Positions 1-7,354 of a DNA stretch of 44,213 bases are shown here, piece after piece (position 1 is the stretch's first letter; each line of letters begins with the position of its first letter). A program made the position numbers and the translations under genes. This DNA is from Caballeronia sp. BR00000012568055 (GTDB lineage: Bacteria; Pseudomonadota; Gammaproteobacteria; Burkholderiales; Burkholderiaceae). The stretch is taken from contig NZ_JAQFVG010000245.1 in assembly GCF_029439455.1 (NCBI RefSeq), forward strand, positions 1 through 44,213. Direction: 5' to 3'. Under the pieces are notes generated by a model that saw only the letters and a list, made by a program, of their open reading frames with translations, was not told the origin of the DNA and made no database searches.

Positions 1-1
1 G

Positions 2-262
2 TTCCTGCCGTTCCGCATGAGCGGGGCGATTCTCGCGCTGACGAGTCTCGATTTTCTCGGCCTCGGCGTGCCGTCACCGACGCCATCGCTTGGTGAATTG
101 CTCGCGCAAGGCAAGGCCAATCTCGATGCTTGGTGGATCTCGCTGTCCACCTTCGGCGTGCTGGTCGCGACGCTGCTGCTCCTCACCTTTATGGGCGATG
201 CCTTGCGCAACGCGCTCGACACGCGCATCGCCGATGCCGTGAAAGCGGGAGGCGGACAGTGA
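2..262 (+). CDS. ABC transporter permease, C-terminal part (YejE/OppC-like), cut by window edge
   Basis: The frame is open from the left edge to a TGA at 260-262, so only about the last 86 residues of an inner-membrane permease are present. The visible part has the GLGVPSPTPSLGELL segment followed by a long hydrophobic helix and a short Arg/Asp-rich cytoplasmic end. This is typical of the last transmembrane region of OppC/DppC/YejE permeases of peptide importers. Its stop overlaps the GTG start of the ATPase gene (GTGA), indicating translational coupling in one operon. The fused double ATPase downstream favours a YejABEF-type oligopeptide or microcin C importer over the Opp/Dpp type, but the binding protein and second permease lie outside the window. 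Confidence 0.85.
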   Translation, partial: FLPFRMSGAILALTSLDFLGLGVPSPTPSLGELLAQGKANLDAWWISLSTFGVLVATLLLLTFMGDALRNALDTRIADAVKAGGGQ

Positions 263-1857
263 GCGAGCCGTTGCTGTCCATCAAAGACCTGCGCGTGCGC
301 TTTGGCGAGACGCTTGCCGTCGATGGCGTGAATCTCGACATCAACGCCGGCGAACGCGTCGCGCTGGTCGGCGAATCCGGCTCGGGCAAGAGCGTCACCG
401 CGCTGTCGATCCTGCGTCTGATCCGCGACGCCGAACTCAGCGGCTCGATCCGCTTCGGCGGCGACGAGTTGCTCGGCAAGAGCGAACGCGAGATGCGCGG
501 CCTGCGCGGTTCCGACATCGCGATGATCTTTCAGGAGCCGATGACCGCGCTGAATCCGCTCTATACGGTCGGCGATCAGATCGGCGAAACCATTCAGCTT
601 CACGATGGCGCGACGCCGCGCGAGGCGCGTCAGCGTGCGATTGCGCTGCTGGAGCGCACGGGCATCACCGAGCCGCAAAGGCGCGTCGATAGCTATCCGC
701 ACCAGCTATCGGGCGGGCAGCGTCAGCGCGTGATGATCGCGATGGCGCTCGCGTGCCGTCCGCGTCTTCTCCTCGCCGATGAACCCACCACCGCGCTCGA
801 CGTGACGATTCGCGCGCAGATCGTCGAATTGCTGCTCGAACTGCAGCGCGACGAAGCCGAAAAGCGCGGCATGGCGGTGCTGCTGATTACGCATGATCTC
901 AACCTCGTGCGGCGCTTCGCTGAGCGCGTGGCGGTGATGGAGAAGGGCGTGTTGGTGGAAAGCGGCACGGTCGAGTCGATTTTCACGTCGCCGCAGCATC
1001 CCTACACGCAGCGGCTGTTGCAGAGCAAGCCGAAGCGCACGGTGTTGCCCGTGCTGCCGATCGCGCCCGTTCTGCTCGACGCCAAAGCCATTTCCGTCGA
1101 TTACCCCACGCGCTTGCCCGGCTTCGAAGGCTGGTTCAAACGCGGCCACTTCAAAGCCGTCGATGATGTGACGCTGTCGGTGAAGCAGGGCGAGACGCTG
1201 GGTATCGTCGGGGAATCGGGATCGGGGAAATCGACGCTGGCACTGGCGTTACTCGGCTTGCAGCGCACATCGAACGGCACGGTGCAGTTTCAGGGCCGCG
1301 CGCTCGGTGACTATCGCGGACGCGAAAAGACTGTGCTGCGCTCGAATCTGCAAGTGGTGTTTCAGGACCCGTTCAGCTCGCTATCGCCACGGCAGACGGT
1401 GGAGCGGATCGTGGGGGAAGGGCTGGCGCTGCATCGCCCGGAACTGGATGCGGCCGCGCGGAACGCCAAGGTTGTCGCGGTGCTGCGGGAAGTGGGAATG
1501 GACCGGACCGCGCTTACACGCTATCCGCACGAGTTCTCAGGCGGTCAGCGGCAGCGCATTGCGATCGCGCGCGCCTTGGTGCTCGAACCCAGCATTCTGA
1601 TACTCGATGAACCCACCAGCGCACTCGATGTATCGATACAGACTCAAGTTCTCGCTCTTTTAGCCGACATTCAGAAGAAGCACAATCTCGGATACGTGTT
1701 TATTAGCCACGACTTACAGGTGATCGGCGCGATGGCGCACCGCGTTGCGGTCATGAGAAATGGAATTGTTGTCGAGACCGGCGAGGTAGAGAAGATTTTT
1801 TCGAACCCTTCAGAAGATTACACAAGGAAGCTTCTGCGGGCAGCACTGGATTCCTAA
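259..1857 (+). CDS. Double-domain ABC transporter ATPase of a peptide importer (YejF-like)
   Basis: A 532-residue cytoplasmic ATPase with two complete ABC cassettes in one chain. Cassette 1 has Walker A GESGSGKS near residues 38-45, signature LSGGQRQR near 150-157 and Walker B LLLADEPTT. Cassette 2 has Walker A GESGSGKS near 318-325, signature FSGGQRQR near 426 and Walker B LILDEPTSALD. Each cassette ends with the extra C-terminal segment (HPYTQRLL, SEDYTRKLL) of oligopeptide-transporter ATPases. The GTG start at 259 is chosen because it overlaps the upstream stop and begins directly with the first cassette; the longer open frame from 130 lies inside the permease gene. The fused DppD-DppF arrangement is that of YejF, and the peptide substrate is inferred. 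No intrinsic terminator follows. Confidence 0.93.
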   Translation: MSEPLLSIKDLRVRFGETLAVDGVNLDINAGERVALVGESGSGKSVTALSILRLIRDAELSGSIRFGGDELLGKSEREMRGLRGSDIAMIFQEPMTALNPLYTVGDQIGETIQLHDGATPREARQRAIALLERTGITEPQRRVDSYPHQLSGGQRQRVMIAMALACRPRLLLADEPTTALDVTIRAQIVELLLELQRDEAEKRGMAVLLITHDLNLVRRFAERVAVMEKGVLVESGTVESIFTSPQHPYTQRLLQSKPKRTVLPVLPIAPVLLDAKAISVDYPTRLPGFEGWFKRGHFKAVDDVTLSVKQGETLGIVGESGSGKSTLALALLGLQRTSNGTVQFQGRALGDYRGREKTVLRSNLQVVFQDPFSSLSPRQTVERIVGEGLALHRPELDAAARNAKVVAVLREVGMDRTALTRYPHEFSGGQRQRIAIARALVLEPSILILDEPTSALDVSIQTQVLALLADIQKKHNLGYVFISHDLQVIGAMAHRVAVMRNGIVVETGEVEKIFSNPSEDYTRKLLRAALDS

Positions 1858-1913
1858 AAATCTTTCTTTTTCGTCAATTGGGTGTCGCGCTCAATTGTAT
1901 TTTCCTATTTCTT

Positions 1914-1942
1914 TTGACAGTTAAATAATTTGTGGCTAGTAT
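1914..1942 (+). promoter_or_regulatory. Sigma-70 promoter of the NlpC/P60 gene
   Basis: A perfect -35 box TTGACA (1914-1919) is followed by a 17-base spacer and a -10 box TAGTAT (1937-1942), in an AT-rich stretch unlike the surrounding GC-rich DNA. The predicted start of transcription is near 1949, leaving about 55 bases before the ATG at 2005. This placement also excludes the upstream TTG codon at 1930 as a start. Confidence 0.8.
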
Positions 1943-2004
1943 GCGTTCAAACTTTCACGTATCTCCCTGATTTATCTGATTTTAATTGTAAAACCTACCG
2001 ACCG

Positions 2005-2661
2005 ATGCAGCCACTAAAAATGACGCAAACATGCGCGCGGGTCGCCGCCAGCATGTTGATCGGCCTTCTGATGACAACAGCTTCCGGCGCGTTCGCCGAC
2101 GAAGTCAGCAGTAATAGCCAAAATGCCAGCAATGGCACCCTCTCTTACAGATCCAGCGACGTAACAGTCAGCGCAGACGCACCGGCCACACAAAGTGGCG
2201 CGAAGTCGTTTCTGTCCGGCGTGGCGAGCAAGGCAGGCGACGTGGTCGTCGGCGCGCTCAATATGATCGGCGTGCGCTATCGCTGGGGCGGCAACACTCC
2301 GGATTCCGGCCTCGATTGCAGCGGTTTCGTACGCTACGTGTTTCAGGACACGCTTGGCATGACGTTGCCGCGCCGCGCCGAAGAAATGAGTCGTGTCGGC
2401 GAAAAGGTCACCGTGAGTGATCTGAAGCCGGGCGATCTCGTGTTCTTCAACACGATGCGCCGCTCGTTCTCGCACGTCGGCATTTATATCGGCGACAACA
2501 AGTTCGTGCATTCGCCGTCCACCGGCAGCACGATCCGCGTCGATGATATGGACGACGGCTACTGGGAAAAGCGCTTTCAGGGTGCGCGCCGTATCGAGAA
2601 CGCACAGTTCAACGACGGCAGCGACCTGCGTCAGCGCGTGAGCGCCACGATCGGTCAGTAA
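2005..2661 (+). CDS. Secreted NlpC/P60 family peptidoglycan peptidase
   Basis: A 218-residue exported cysteine peptidase, predicted to cut peptide stems of cell-wall peptidoglycan in the periplasm. Residues 1-31 form a signal peptide, with a hydrophobic core around ASMLIGLLMTTASG and likely cleavage after AFA. A serine/asparagine-rich linker precedes the NlpC/P60 domain (about 80-205). The catalytic cysteine is C105 in LDCSGFVRYVF, the histidine is H157 in SHVGIYIG, and the third polar residue is H169 in FVHSPS. ATG 2005 is preferred because it lies downstream of the promoter; another ATG at 2020 is possible, and neither has a clear Shine-Dalgarno. The gene stands alone, with its own promoter and terminator. 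The exact bond cleaved cannot be read from sequence. Confidence 0.9.
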   Translation: MQPLKMTQTCARVAASMLIGLLMTTASGAFADEVSSNSQNASNGTLSYRSSDVTVSADAPATQSGAKSFLSGVASKAGDVVVGALNMIGVRYRWGGNTPDSGLDCSGFVRYVFQDTLGMTLPRRAEEMSRVGEKVTVSDLKPGDLVFFNTMRRSFSHVGIYIGDNKFVHSPSTGSTIRVDDMDDGYWEKRFQGARRIENAQFNDGSDLRQRVSATIGQ

Positions 2662-2681
2662 GCGTCGTACGCGTCATATCG

Positions 2682-2720
2682 AAAAGCCTGCACTCCATTG
2701 GGATGCAGGCTTTTTGCTTT
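2682..2720 (+). terminator. Intrinsic terminator after the NlpC/P60 gene
   Basis: A perfect 11-base-pair stem (2682-2692 with 2704-2714, core AAAAGCCTGCA) closes an 11-base loop and runs into a T-rich tail (TTTTTGCTTTT). It lies 20 bases after the stop codon. Confidence 0.9.
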
Positions 2721-2798
2721 TCTATCGCTGACTATAGGAAAAATCAGGCAGCAAACCAGGCAGCAAGCGCCGTCAATCGGCACGATCGGAAAGCCTCA

Positions 2799-2827
2799 TT
2801 GCGTGCGTTCCTAAAAGCCGCTATATT
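2799..2827 (+). promoter_or_regulatory. Candidate promoter of the leuA leader transcript
   Basis: TTGCGT (2799-2804), a 17-base spacer and TATATT (2822-2827). The last base of the -10 box is seven bases before the A of the leader-peptide ATG at 2834, so transcription is predicted to begin at or within a base or two of that ATG. That would make the leader message leaderless. Confidence 0.6.
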
Positions 2828-2833
2828 CGCCGA

Positions 2834-2920
2834 ATGAACTTTTTCTCGTTCCCCTTCTCGCTGTTCCCGGCTGGTGCGCTCCTAGGCGCGCTATCGCTAC
2901 TAGCGCGCCTACCGCGCTGA
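2834..2920 (+). CDS. Leucine-rich leader peptide upstream of leuA (candidate attenuator peptide)
   Basis: A 28-codon open frame starting with MNFFSFPF and ending with a stretch of alternating Leu/Ala/Arg. Seven codons are leucine: CTG, CTC and five CTA. CTA is normally among the rarest leucine codons in such GC-rich genomes, and here four of the five lie within ten codons (20, 22, 23 and 26). The peptide sits 131 bases upstream of leuA, whose product is the first enzyme specific to leucine synthesis. This is the classical design of a leader peptide that senses charged tRNA-Leu. There is no room for a ribosome-binding site if the promoter at 2799-2827 is correct. I do not recognise a named homologue; function is inferred from codon content and position. 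Confidence 0.65.
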   Translation: MNFFSFPFSLFPAGALLGALSLLARLPR

Positions 2921-2990
2921 TCTGTCTCGCCTCCCGTCTGCTCGTTCAAGAAGGTTTTCGACGCCAGCGGTGGCGCGAACACCCGGATTC
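2883..2990 (+). promoter_or_regulatory. Candidate transcription attenuator of leuA
   Basis: Two hairpins and an alternative pairing are visible. Hairpin A is a perfect 11-base-pair stem (2883-2893 with 2901-2911, TAGGCGCGCTA core) lying on the CTA codons of the leader peptide. Hairpin B pairs 2953-2966 with 2971-2983, with one bulged A, one mismatch and a 4-base loop, and is followed by a pyrimidine-rich tail (CCCTTTTGCTTTT) starting about six bases later. The 3' arm of A (CGCGCC-T-ACC, 2904-2913) can instead pair with GGTGGCGCG (2969-2977) in B. A ribosome stalled on the leucine codons would free this arm and break B. The weak U-tract makes the terminator role of B uncertain. Confidence 0.5.
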
Positions 2991-3051
2991 CCTTTTGCTT
3001 TTCCCATCTACACTTCCAACTAAGCGATAAATCTCCCCACAGGAGCCCGAC

Positions 3052-4596
3052 ATGGCATCAGACAAGTTGATCATTTTCGATACGACCTTGCGCGACGGCG
3101 AGCAATCCCCCGGCGCTTCGATGACGAAGGAAGAGAAAATCCGCATCGCGAAGCAGCTGGAGCGCATGAAGGTCGATGTGATCGAAGCGGGCTTCGCCGC
3201 CAGCTCGAACGGCGATTTCGATGCCATCCACACCATCGCTTCGATGATCAAGGACAGCACGGTCTGCTCGCTGGCCCGCGCGAACGACAAAGACATCCAG
3301 CGCGCCGCCGATGCGCTCAAGCCTGCAAATCAGTTCCGTATCCATACGTTTATCGCGACGTCCGCGCTGCATATGGAGAAGAAGCTGCGCATGTCGCCGG
3401 AACAGGTGCTGGAGCAATCGCGTCTCGCGGTGCGCTTCGCGCGCAAGTTCACGGACGATGTCGAGTTTTCGCCGGAAGACGGCAGCCGTTCGGATATCGA
3501 CTTTCTGTGCCGCGTGCTGGAAGCGGTGATCAGCGAAGGCGCGCGCACCATCAATATCGCGGATACGGTCGGTTACGGCGTGCCGGAGATGTACGGCAAC
3601 CTCGTCAAGACGCTGCGTGAGCGCGTGCCGAATTCGGACAAAGCCGTGTGGTCGGTTCACTGTCACGATGACCTCGGCATGGCCGTGGCGAACTCGCTGG
3701 CGGGCGTGCAGATCGGCGGCGCGCGTCAGGTCGAATGCACGATCAACGGTCTCGGCGAGCGCGCGGGCAATACGTCGCTCGAAGAAATCGTGATGGCGGT
3801 GAAGACGCGCAAGGATTATTTCGGGCTGGATCTGGGTATCGATACGTCGCAGATCGTGCCGACGTCCAAGCTGGTATCGCAGATCACGGGTTTTGTCGTG
3901 CAGCCAAACAAGGCCGTGGTCGGCGCGAACGCGTTTGCGCACGCGTCGGGCATTCACCAGGACGGCGTGTTGAAGGCCCGCGACACGTACGAAATCATGC
4001 GCGCGGAAGACGTGGGCTGGAGCGCGAACAAGATCGTGCTCGGCAAGTTGTCGGGCCGTAACGCGTCCAAGCAGCGTCTTGAAGAACTCGGCGTGACGCT
4101 CGAATCCGAAGCCGACGTGAACGCCGCGTTCGCGCGCTTCAAGGAACTCGCGGACCGCAAAGCCGAAATCTTCGATGAAGACATCATGCAGATCGTCTCC
4201 GAGGAATCGGCGGAAGCGCAGGCGAAGGAACACTTCCGTTTCGTGTCGCTGAAGCAGCATTCGGAAACCGGCGAGCAGCCGCAGGCCAAGGTCGTGTTCG
4301 CAGTGGAAGGCACCGAATTGACCGGCGAAGCACGCGGCAACGGTCCGGTCGATGCCACGCTTCACGCGATCGAATCGAAGGTCGAAAGCGGCGCGGAGCT
4401 GGTGCTGTACTCGGTCAACGCGATCACCACCGGCACGCAGGCGCAGGGCGAAGTGACGGTGCGCTTGTCGAAGAGCGGACGGATTGTGAATGGCGTGGGC
4501 ACGGACCCGGATATCGTCGCGGCATCGGCCAAGGCGTATATCGCGGCGTTGAACAAGCTGCATTCGAAGGTCGAAAAGCTCAACCCGCAGCTTTGA
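3052..4596 (+). CDS. leuA: 2-isopropylmalate synthase
   Basis: A 514-residue cytoplasmic enzyme condensing acetyl-CoA with 2-oxoisovalerate to 2-isopropylmalate, the committed step of leucine synthesis. The N-terminal TIM-barrel domain begins [14 protein letters not shown] (catalytic Arg14, metal-binding Asp15) and contains the metal motif HCHDD (H203, H205). The [13 protein letters not shown] segment follows, and the C-terminal third is the regulatory domain that binds leucine for feedback inhibition (ends near 500). Length fits the bacterial LeuA type 1 family. ATG 3052 has AGGAG at proper distance. The gene stands alone between the leader region and a strong terminator; leuBCD are not in this window. 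Expression is probably controlled by the leader described upstream. Confidence 0.97.
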   Translation: MASDKLIIFDTTLRDGEQSPGASMTKEEKIRIAKQLERMKVDVIEAGFAASSNGDFDAIHTIASMIKDSTVCSLARANDKDIQRAADALKPANQFRIHTFIATSALHMEKKLRMSPEQVLEQSRLAVRFARKFTDDVEFSPEDGSRSDIDFLCRVLEAVISEGARTINIADTVGYGVPEMYGNLVKTLRERVPNSDKAVWSVHCHDDLGMAVANSLAGVQIGGARQVECTINGLGERAGNTSLEEIVMAVKTRKDYFGLDLGIDTSQIVPTSKLVSQITGFVVQPNKAVVGANAFAHASGIHQDGVLKARDTYEIMRAEDVGWSANKIVLGKLSGRNASKQRLEELGVTLESEADVNAAFARFKELADRKAEIFDEDIMQIVSEESAEAQAKEHFRFVSLKQHSETGEQPQAKVVFAVEGTELTGEARGNGPVDATLHAIESKVESGAELVLYSVNAITTGTQAQGEVTVRLSKSGRIVNGVGTDPDIVAASAKAYIAALNKLHSKVEKLNPQL

Positions 4597-4624
4597 TTTT
4601 CATCGACCTCATCGACGTTTAAAG

Positions 4625-4656
4625 CAAAAGCCCTCGATTCGAGGGCTTTTGTCGTT
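4625..4656. terminator. Bidirectional terminator between leuA and the convergent lipoprotein gene
   Basis: A perfect 12-base-pair stem CAAAAGCCCTCG (4625-4636) with CGAGGGCTTTTG (4640-4651) and a 3-base loop. T-rich ends occur on both strands, so it can stop leuA and the minus-strand gene that ends at 4657. Confidence 0.88.
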
Positions 4657-5172
4657 TTAGAACATGTTGCGTCGATCCGGATCATGCAGCGGATCAGGCG
4701 TCTTCTGCGTCAGCCTGACGATGCCCTGATCGTCGAAATAAAAGCTGTACATCATGTACCAGATGTTCGCCTCCATGTAGCGATACGTCCAGACCTCGCG
4801 CTTCATTAGCGGAAAGTAAGACGTTTCGACCGGACGGCCGAAATTCACCAGCACGTCTTTCTTTGTCCACACGCCGATCTGCGCCTTGTAGAACTCGTTT
4901 TCGTCGAGCACCTGACGCACGTTGACGATCTTGCCGGACGAATCGACATCGGCGGCGGTGGTGACTTCGCCGAGCGGTTGCGTCGGCCACATCAGCCGTT
5001 TGCCGCCGTCGGGCAAGTCATAGATTTCGCGCGGCGGCCCGAGCCGCGCCGTCAACGCCGACGCGTCCGCGCCCGGCGGCACGGCTTGCCACGGCTGCAC
5101 GCAAGCCGACAGCAACAGTGCGACGCTCACGCCCGCAAGCGCGCTACGCAGTTGTTTGGTTCGATGCAGCAT
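4657..5172 (-). CDS. Putative outer-membrane lipoprotein, function unknown
   Basis: A 171-residue protein with a lipoprotein signal peptide: basic start, hydrophobic core GVSVALLLSAC and lipobox LSAC with the lipidated cysteine at about residue 23. The residue after Cys is Val, compatible with outer-membrane sorting. The mature part has a segment resembling the SmpA/OmlA small-lipoprotein pattern (SALTARLGPPREIYDLPDGG, and later a second copy-like stretch around VLVNFGRPVETSYF) and is rich in aromatics near the end (YRYMEANIWYMMYSFYF). A strong ribosome-binding site, GGAGG, precedes the ATG. It is divergent from the downstream binding-protein gene and converges on leuA. I cannot assign a function beyond envelope lipoprotein. 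Confidence 0.85.
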   Translation of the reverse strand: MLHRTKQLRSALAGVSVALLLSACVQPWQAVPPGADASALTARLGPPREIYDLPDGGKRLMWPTQPLGEVTTAADVDSSGKIVNVRQVLDENEFYKAQIGVWTKKDVLVNFGRPVETSYFPLMKREVWTYRYMEANIWYMMYSFYFDDQGIVRLTQKTPDPLHDPDRRNMF

Positions 5173-5257
5173 TGAAGCCTCCGCGTACTGATTTCATTCG
5201 ATGAACATTTGATGTGATTTTGACACGCGCGCGGCCTAAAACATTCGCCGGAATGCC

Positions 5258-5285
5258 GCGACATTCGCGCATATCGGGCTATGAT
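5258..5285 (+). promoter_or_regulatory. Candidate promoter of the binding-protein gene
   Basis: GCGACA (5258-5263), a 16-base spacer and TATGAT (5280-5285), predicting a start near 5292 and a leader of about 25 bases. The -35 box is weak. A separate TTGACA at 5220-5225 has no matching -10 at normal spacing. Confidence 0.4.
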
Positions 5286-5317
5286 CCGCGCTTCCCTCAA
5301 CATCAAAAGATAAATCG

Positions 5318-6586
5318 ATGTCCAAGCGATGGTTTCGGCTGACCGCATGCCTGATCGCGATGGTGGCGCTTGTATCGCGCGTCCAAGCCGCCGATTTGCC
5401 ACCCGTGAAACTCGCGTTGATCGAAGGCATGTCCGGCCCGTTCGCCAACGCCGGCGCGATGGTCGAGCGCAATCTGCGCTTCGGCATCGAGCGCGTGAAC
5501 GCGAAGGGCGGAGTGAAATTAGCCGATGGCATGCATCCGCTCGAACTCGTCGTGCTCGACGGGAAGGGCAGCAGTGAGGCAAGCCTGGTGCAACTGCGTG
5601 CGGCCATCGACGACAAAATCGGCTTTGTGATGCAGGGCAACAGTTCGGCAGTCGCGGCGGCGCTCGTGGCGGCGGTCGACAAGCAAAACGCGCGCGAACC
5701 GGGTCGGCGCGTCGTGTTCCTCAACTACTCGGCCGACGATCCCGCGCTAACCAACGCATCGTGCAGTTTCTGGCACTTTCGTTTCGATGCCCACGCGGGC
5801 ATGCGCATGGACGCACTCGCCGATGCGCTCAAGCAGGATCGCGCGGTAAAGAGGGTGTATCTGCTGAATCAGGACTACAGCTTCGGTCACGATGTGAGCC
5901 GCGAGGCGCAGCGCGCGATCAGGGAAAAGCGGCCGGATATCGCCATTGCAGGCGACGAGTTTCATCCGATCGGTAAGGTGAAAGATTTCGCGCCTTACAT
6001 CGCCAAGATTCGCGCGAGCGGCGCGGACGCGGTGATCACCGGCAACTGGGGCAACGATCTCACGCTGCTGGTGAAAGCCGCACGCGAACAGGGCCTCGAC
6101 ACGAAGTTCTATACGTTCTACGGCAACAGCCTCGGCGCACCCGCAGCACTCGGCGATGCCGGCGTGAAGCGCGTGATCGCGGTCGCGGACTGGCATCCGA
6201 ACGCGGGCGGCGCGGCGTCCGACGCGTACTATCGCGCGTTCCGGGCGCGCTATCCGGCCGCATCGGACGATTATCTGGTGGCGCGCATGCCGCTGATGGT
6301 CGAAATGCTCGCAGCGGCCATGACTCGCGCGCAAAGCGCCGATCCGCTGAAAGTCGCGCGCACGCTGGAAGGTATGAAATTCGACGGCGAAGGTTTCCAC
6401 CCCTCGACGATGCGCGCGGAAGATCATCAACTGATCCAGCCCCTATACGTGATGGAGATGGACAAAGCGGGTACGCCCGGCGTGACTTTCGACAACGAAG
6501 GCTCAGGCTACGGTTTCCACACGCTCCTCGACATCCCCGCCGCGAAAACCGCCCAGCCGACGACCTGCAAGATGACGCGCCCATAG
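5318..6586 (+). CDS. Periplasmic binding protein of a branched-chain amino acid type ABC importer (LivK-like)
   Basis: A 422-residue periplasmic substrate-binding protein. Residues 1-24 are a signal peptide (RLTACLIAMVALVSRVQAA). The mature protein starts with VKLALIEGMSGPFANAG, the first strand and ligand loop of type-1 periplasmic binding proteins of the LivK/Leu-Ile-Val family, followed by the two-lobed fold to the end (GVKRVIAVADWHPNAG, and a C-terminal lobe with LKVARTLEGMKFDGEGF). No permease or ATPase genes adjoin it: the next genes are rpsO and pnp. It is therefore an orphan binding protein that must use a transporter encoded elsewhere. Ligand specificity cannot be read; family members bind amino acids, amides or aromatic acids. 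Confidence 0.88.
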   Translation: MSKRWFRLTACLIAMVALVSRVQAADLPPVKLALIEGMSGPFANAGAMVERNLRFGIERVNAKGGVKLADGMHPLELVVLDGKGSSEASLVQLRAAIDDKIGFVMQGNSSAVAAALVAAVDKQNAREPGRRVVFLNYSADDPALTNASCSFWHFRFDAHAGMRMDALADALKQDRAVKRVYLLNQDYSFGHDVSREAQRAIREKRPDIAIAGDEFHPIGKVKDFAPYIAKIRASGADAVITGNWGNDLTLLVKAAREQGLDTKFYTFYGNSLGAPAALGDAGVKRVIAVADWHPNAGGAASDAYYRAFRARYPAASDDYLVARMPLMVEMLAAAMTRAQSADPLKVARTLEGMKFDGEGFHPSTMRAEDHQLIQPLYVMEMDKAGTPGVTFDNEGSGYGFHTLLDIPAAKTAQPTTCKMTRP

Positions 6587-6599
6587 AACCGGAAGGCAG

Positions 6600-6628
6600 T
6601 CAAAGAGACACCGCACTGTGCTATACTT
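6600..6628 (+). promoter_or_regulatory. Promoter of rpsO (extended -10)
   Basis: TTCAAA (6600-6605), a 17-base spacer and TATACT (6623-6628), with the extended TG-C just before the -10 box. It starts a leader of about 130 bases ahead of rpsO. Confidence 0.65.
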
Positions 6629-6678
6629 CGCGCTTCGTTTTCGGCCTGGTCCGATTTCGGAGTTGTAAATTAGCATAA

Positions 6679-6703
6679 GGGCTTGAATTAAAGCCCATTT
6701 TTT
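6679..6703 (+). terminator. Terminator-like hairpin inside the rpsO leader
   Basis: GGGCTT (6679-6684) pairs with AAGCCC (6691-6696) around a 6-base loop and is followed at once by ATTTTTT. It lies about 70 bases downstream of the predicted rpsO start point and 60 bases before the ATG, so it could act as an attenuator or make a short RNA. A small stem around TCCGA/TCGGA lies upstream near 6649-6661. Confidence 0.5.
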
Positions 6704-6764
6704 CAGCAACAACCACGGCACGGCCTTTCTTCCGTGACCGCCTGTAGATTCAAAGGAACAGCAA

Positions 6765-7034
6765 ATGTCCGTAGCAGAAATCAAGAAGTCCGATATCGTC
6801 GCCGAATACGCGCGCGGCACCAATGACACCGGCTCTCCCGAAGTGCAAGTCGCACTGCTCACGAGCCGCATCAACGAACTGACGCTCCACTTCAAGGCAC
6901 ACTCGAAGGATCACCACAGCCGCCGCGGTCTGCTGCGCATGGTGAGCCGTCGTCGTAAGCTGCTCGACTACCTGAAGGGCAAGGACGCAGATCGTTATCG
7001 CTCGCTGATCGAAAAGCTGGGTCTGCGCAAGTAA
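6765..7034 (+). CDS. rpsO: 30S ribosomal protein S15
   Basis: The 89-residue S15 binds 16S rRNA early in assembly of the small-subunit platform and contributes to an intersubunit bridge. The sequence has the family core: [35 protein letters not shown] (split over residues about 25-58) and the basic [11 protein letters not shown] segment (about 61-71). Length is the standard one. An AAGGA ribosome-binding site precedes the ATG. It lies upstream of pnp as in E. coli and most proteobacteria, but a strong terminator separates the two genes here. S15 autoregulates its own mRNA in several phyla through unrelated structures, so the structured leader may matter. Confidence 0.98.
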   Translation: MSVAEIKKSDIVAEYARGTNDTGSPEVQVALLTSRINELTLHFKAHSKDHHSRRGLLRMVSRRRKLLDYLKGKDADRYRSLIEKLGLRK

Positions 7035-7062
7035 TTGGCTCCACTCGGCCGGTTTTAATACG

Positions 7063-7103
7063 AAGTGCCTGTGTCAGTCCGCTGATACAGGCACTTTGTT
7101 TTT
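7063..7103 (+). terminator. Strong intrinsic terminator after rpsO
   Basis: A 15-pair stem (AAGTGCCTGT, one G-U pair, TCAG) closes a TCCG loop and is followed by TGTTTTTG. It comes 28 bases after the rpsO stop and would separate rpsO from pnp transcription unless read through. Confidence 0.9.
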
Positions 7104-7127
7104 GCGCGTTTGAGTCGTGAAGTGGTG

Positions 7128-7273
7128 ACGGATCGTGGTTCGGTCCGTTTCTGCGGCAGTAGATAAGTTTTACCCGGATGAAGTCACCCGGTCCAGCCTC
7201 GCAGCGGAGCTTTGTGTCATTCCAGCGCGGCGCGCACATCAGCATCATTCAGTGCCGCGCTGGAATGGCATAA
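7128..7273 (+). promoter_or_regulatory. Structured pnp leader with a long RNase III-type stem
   Basis: The 320 bases between rpsO and pnp hold, after the terminator, an 8-pair hairpin (7128-7135 with 7141-7148) and a long stem pairing 7212-7231 with 7254-7273. The centre of the long stem (7218-7231 with 7254-7267) is 14 perfect Watson-Crick pairs, and G-U pairs extend it to 20 or more. In E. coli the pnp leader carries a comparable stem that RNase III cuts as the first step of Pnp autoregulation. The same role is inferred here. I found no convincing promoter between rpsO and pnp. Confidence 0.7.
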
Positions 7274-7354
7274 CACACCTCTCAAGCGTGGCTCGCGATC
7301 GTCCCGCCGGTGTCGCCATGTGGCGTCGCTGGCGCACATGAAGAAGGAGTCACA

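Noticed and set aside
1930..2004. TTG at 1930 as start of the NlpC/P60 gene
   Set aside because: It overlaps the promoter spacer and -10 box, so it would not be in the transcript, and it would place 25 extra residues before the signal peptide.
7310..7354. Upstream start for pnp at 7310
   Set aside because: The AAGGAG site at 7344-7349 and the family N-terminus both point to ATG 7355.
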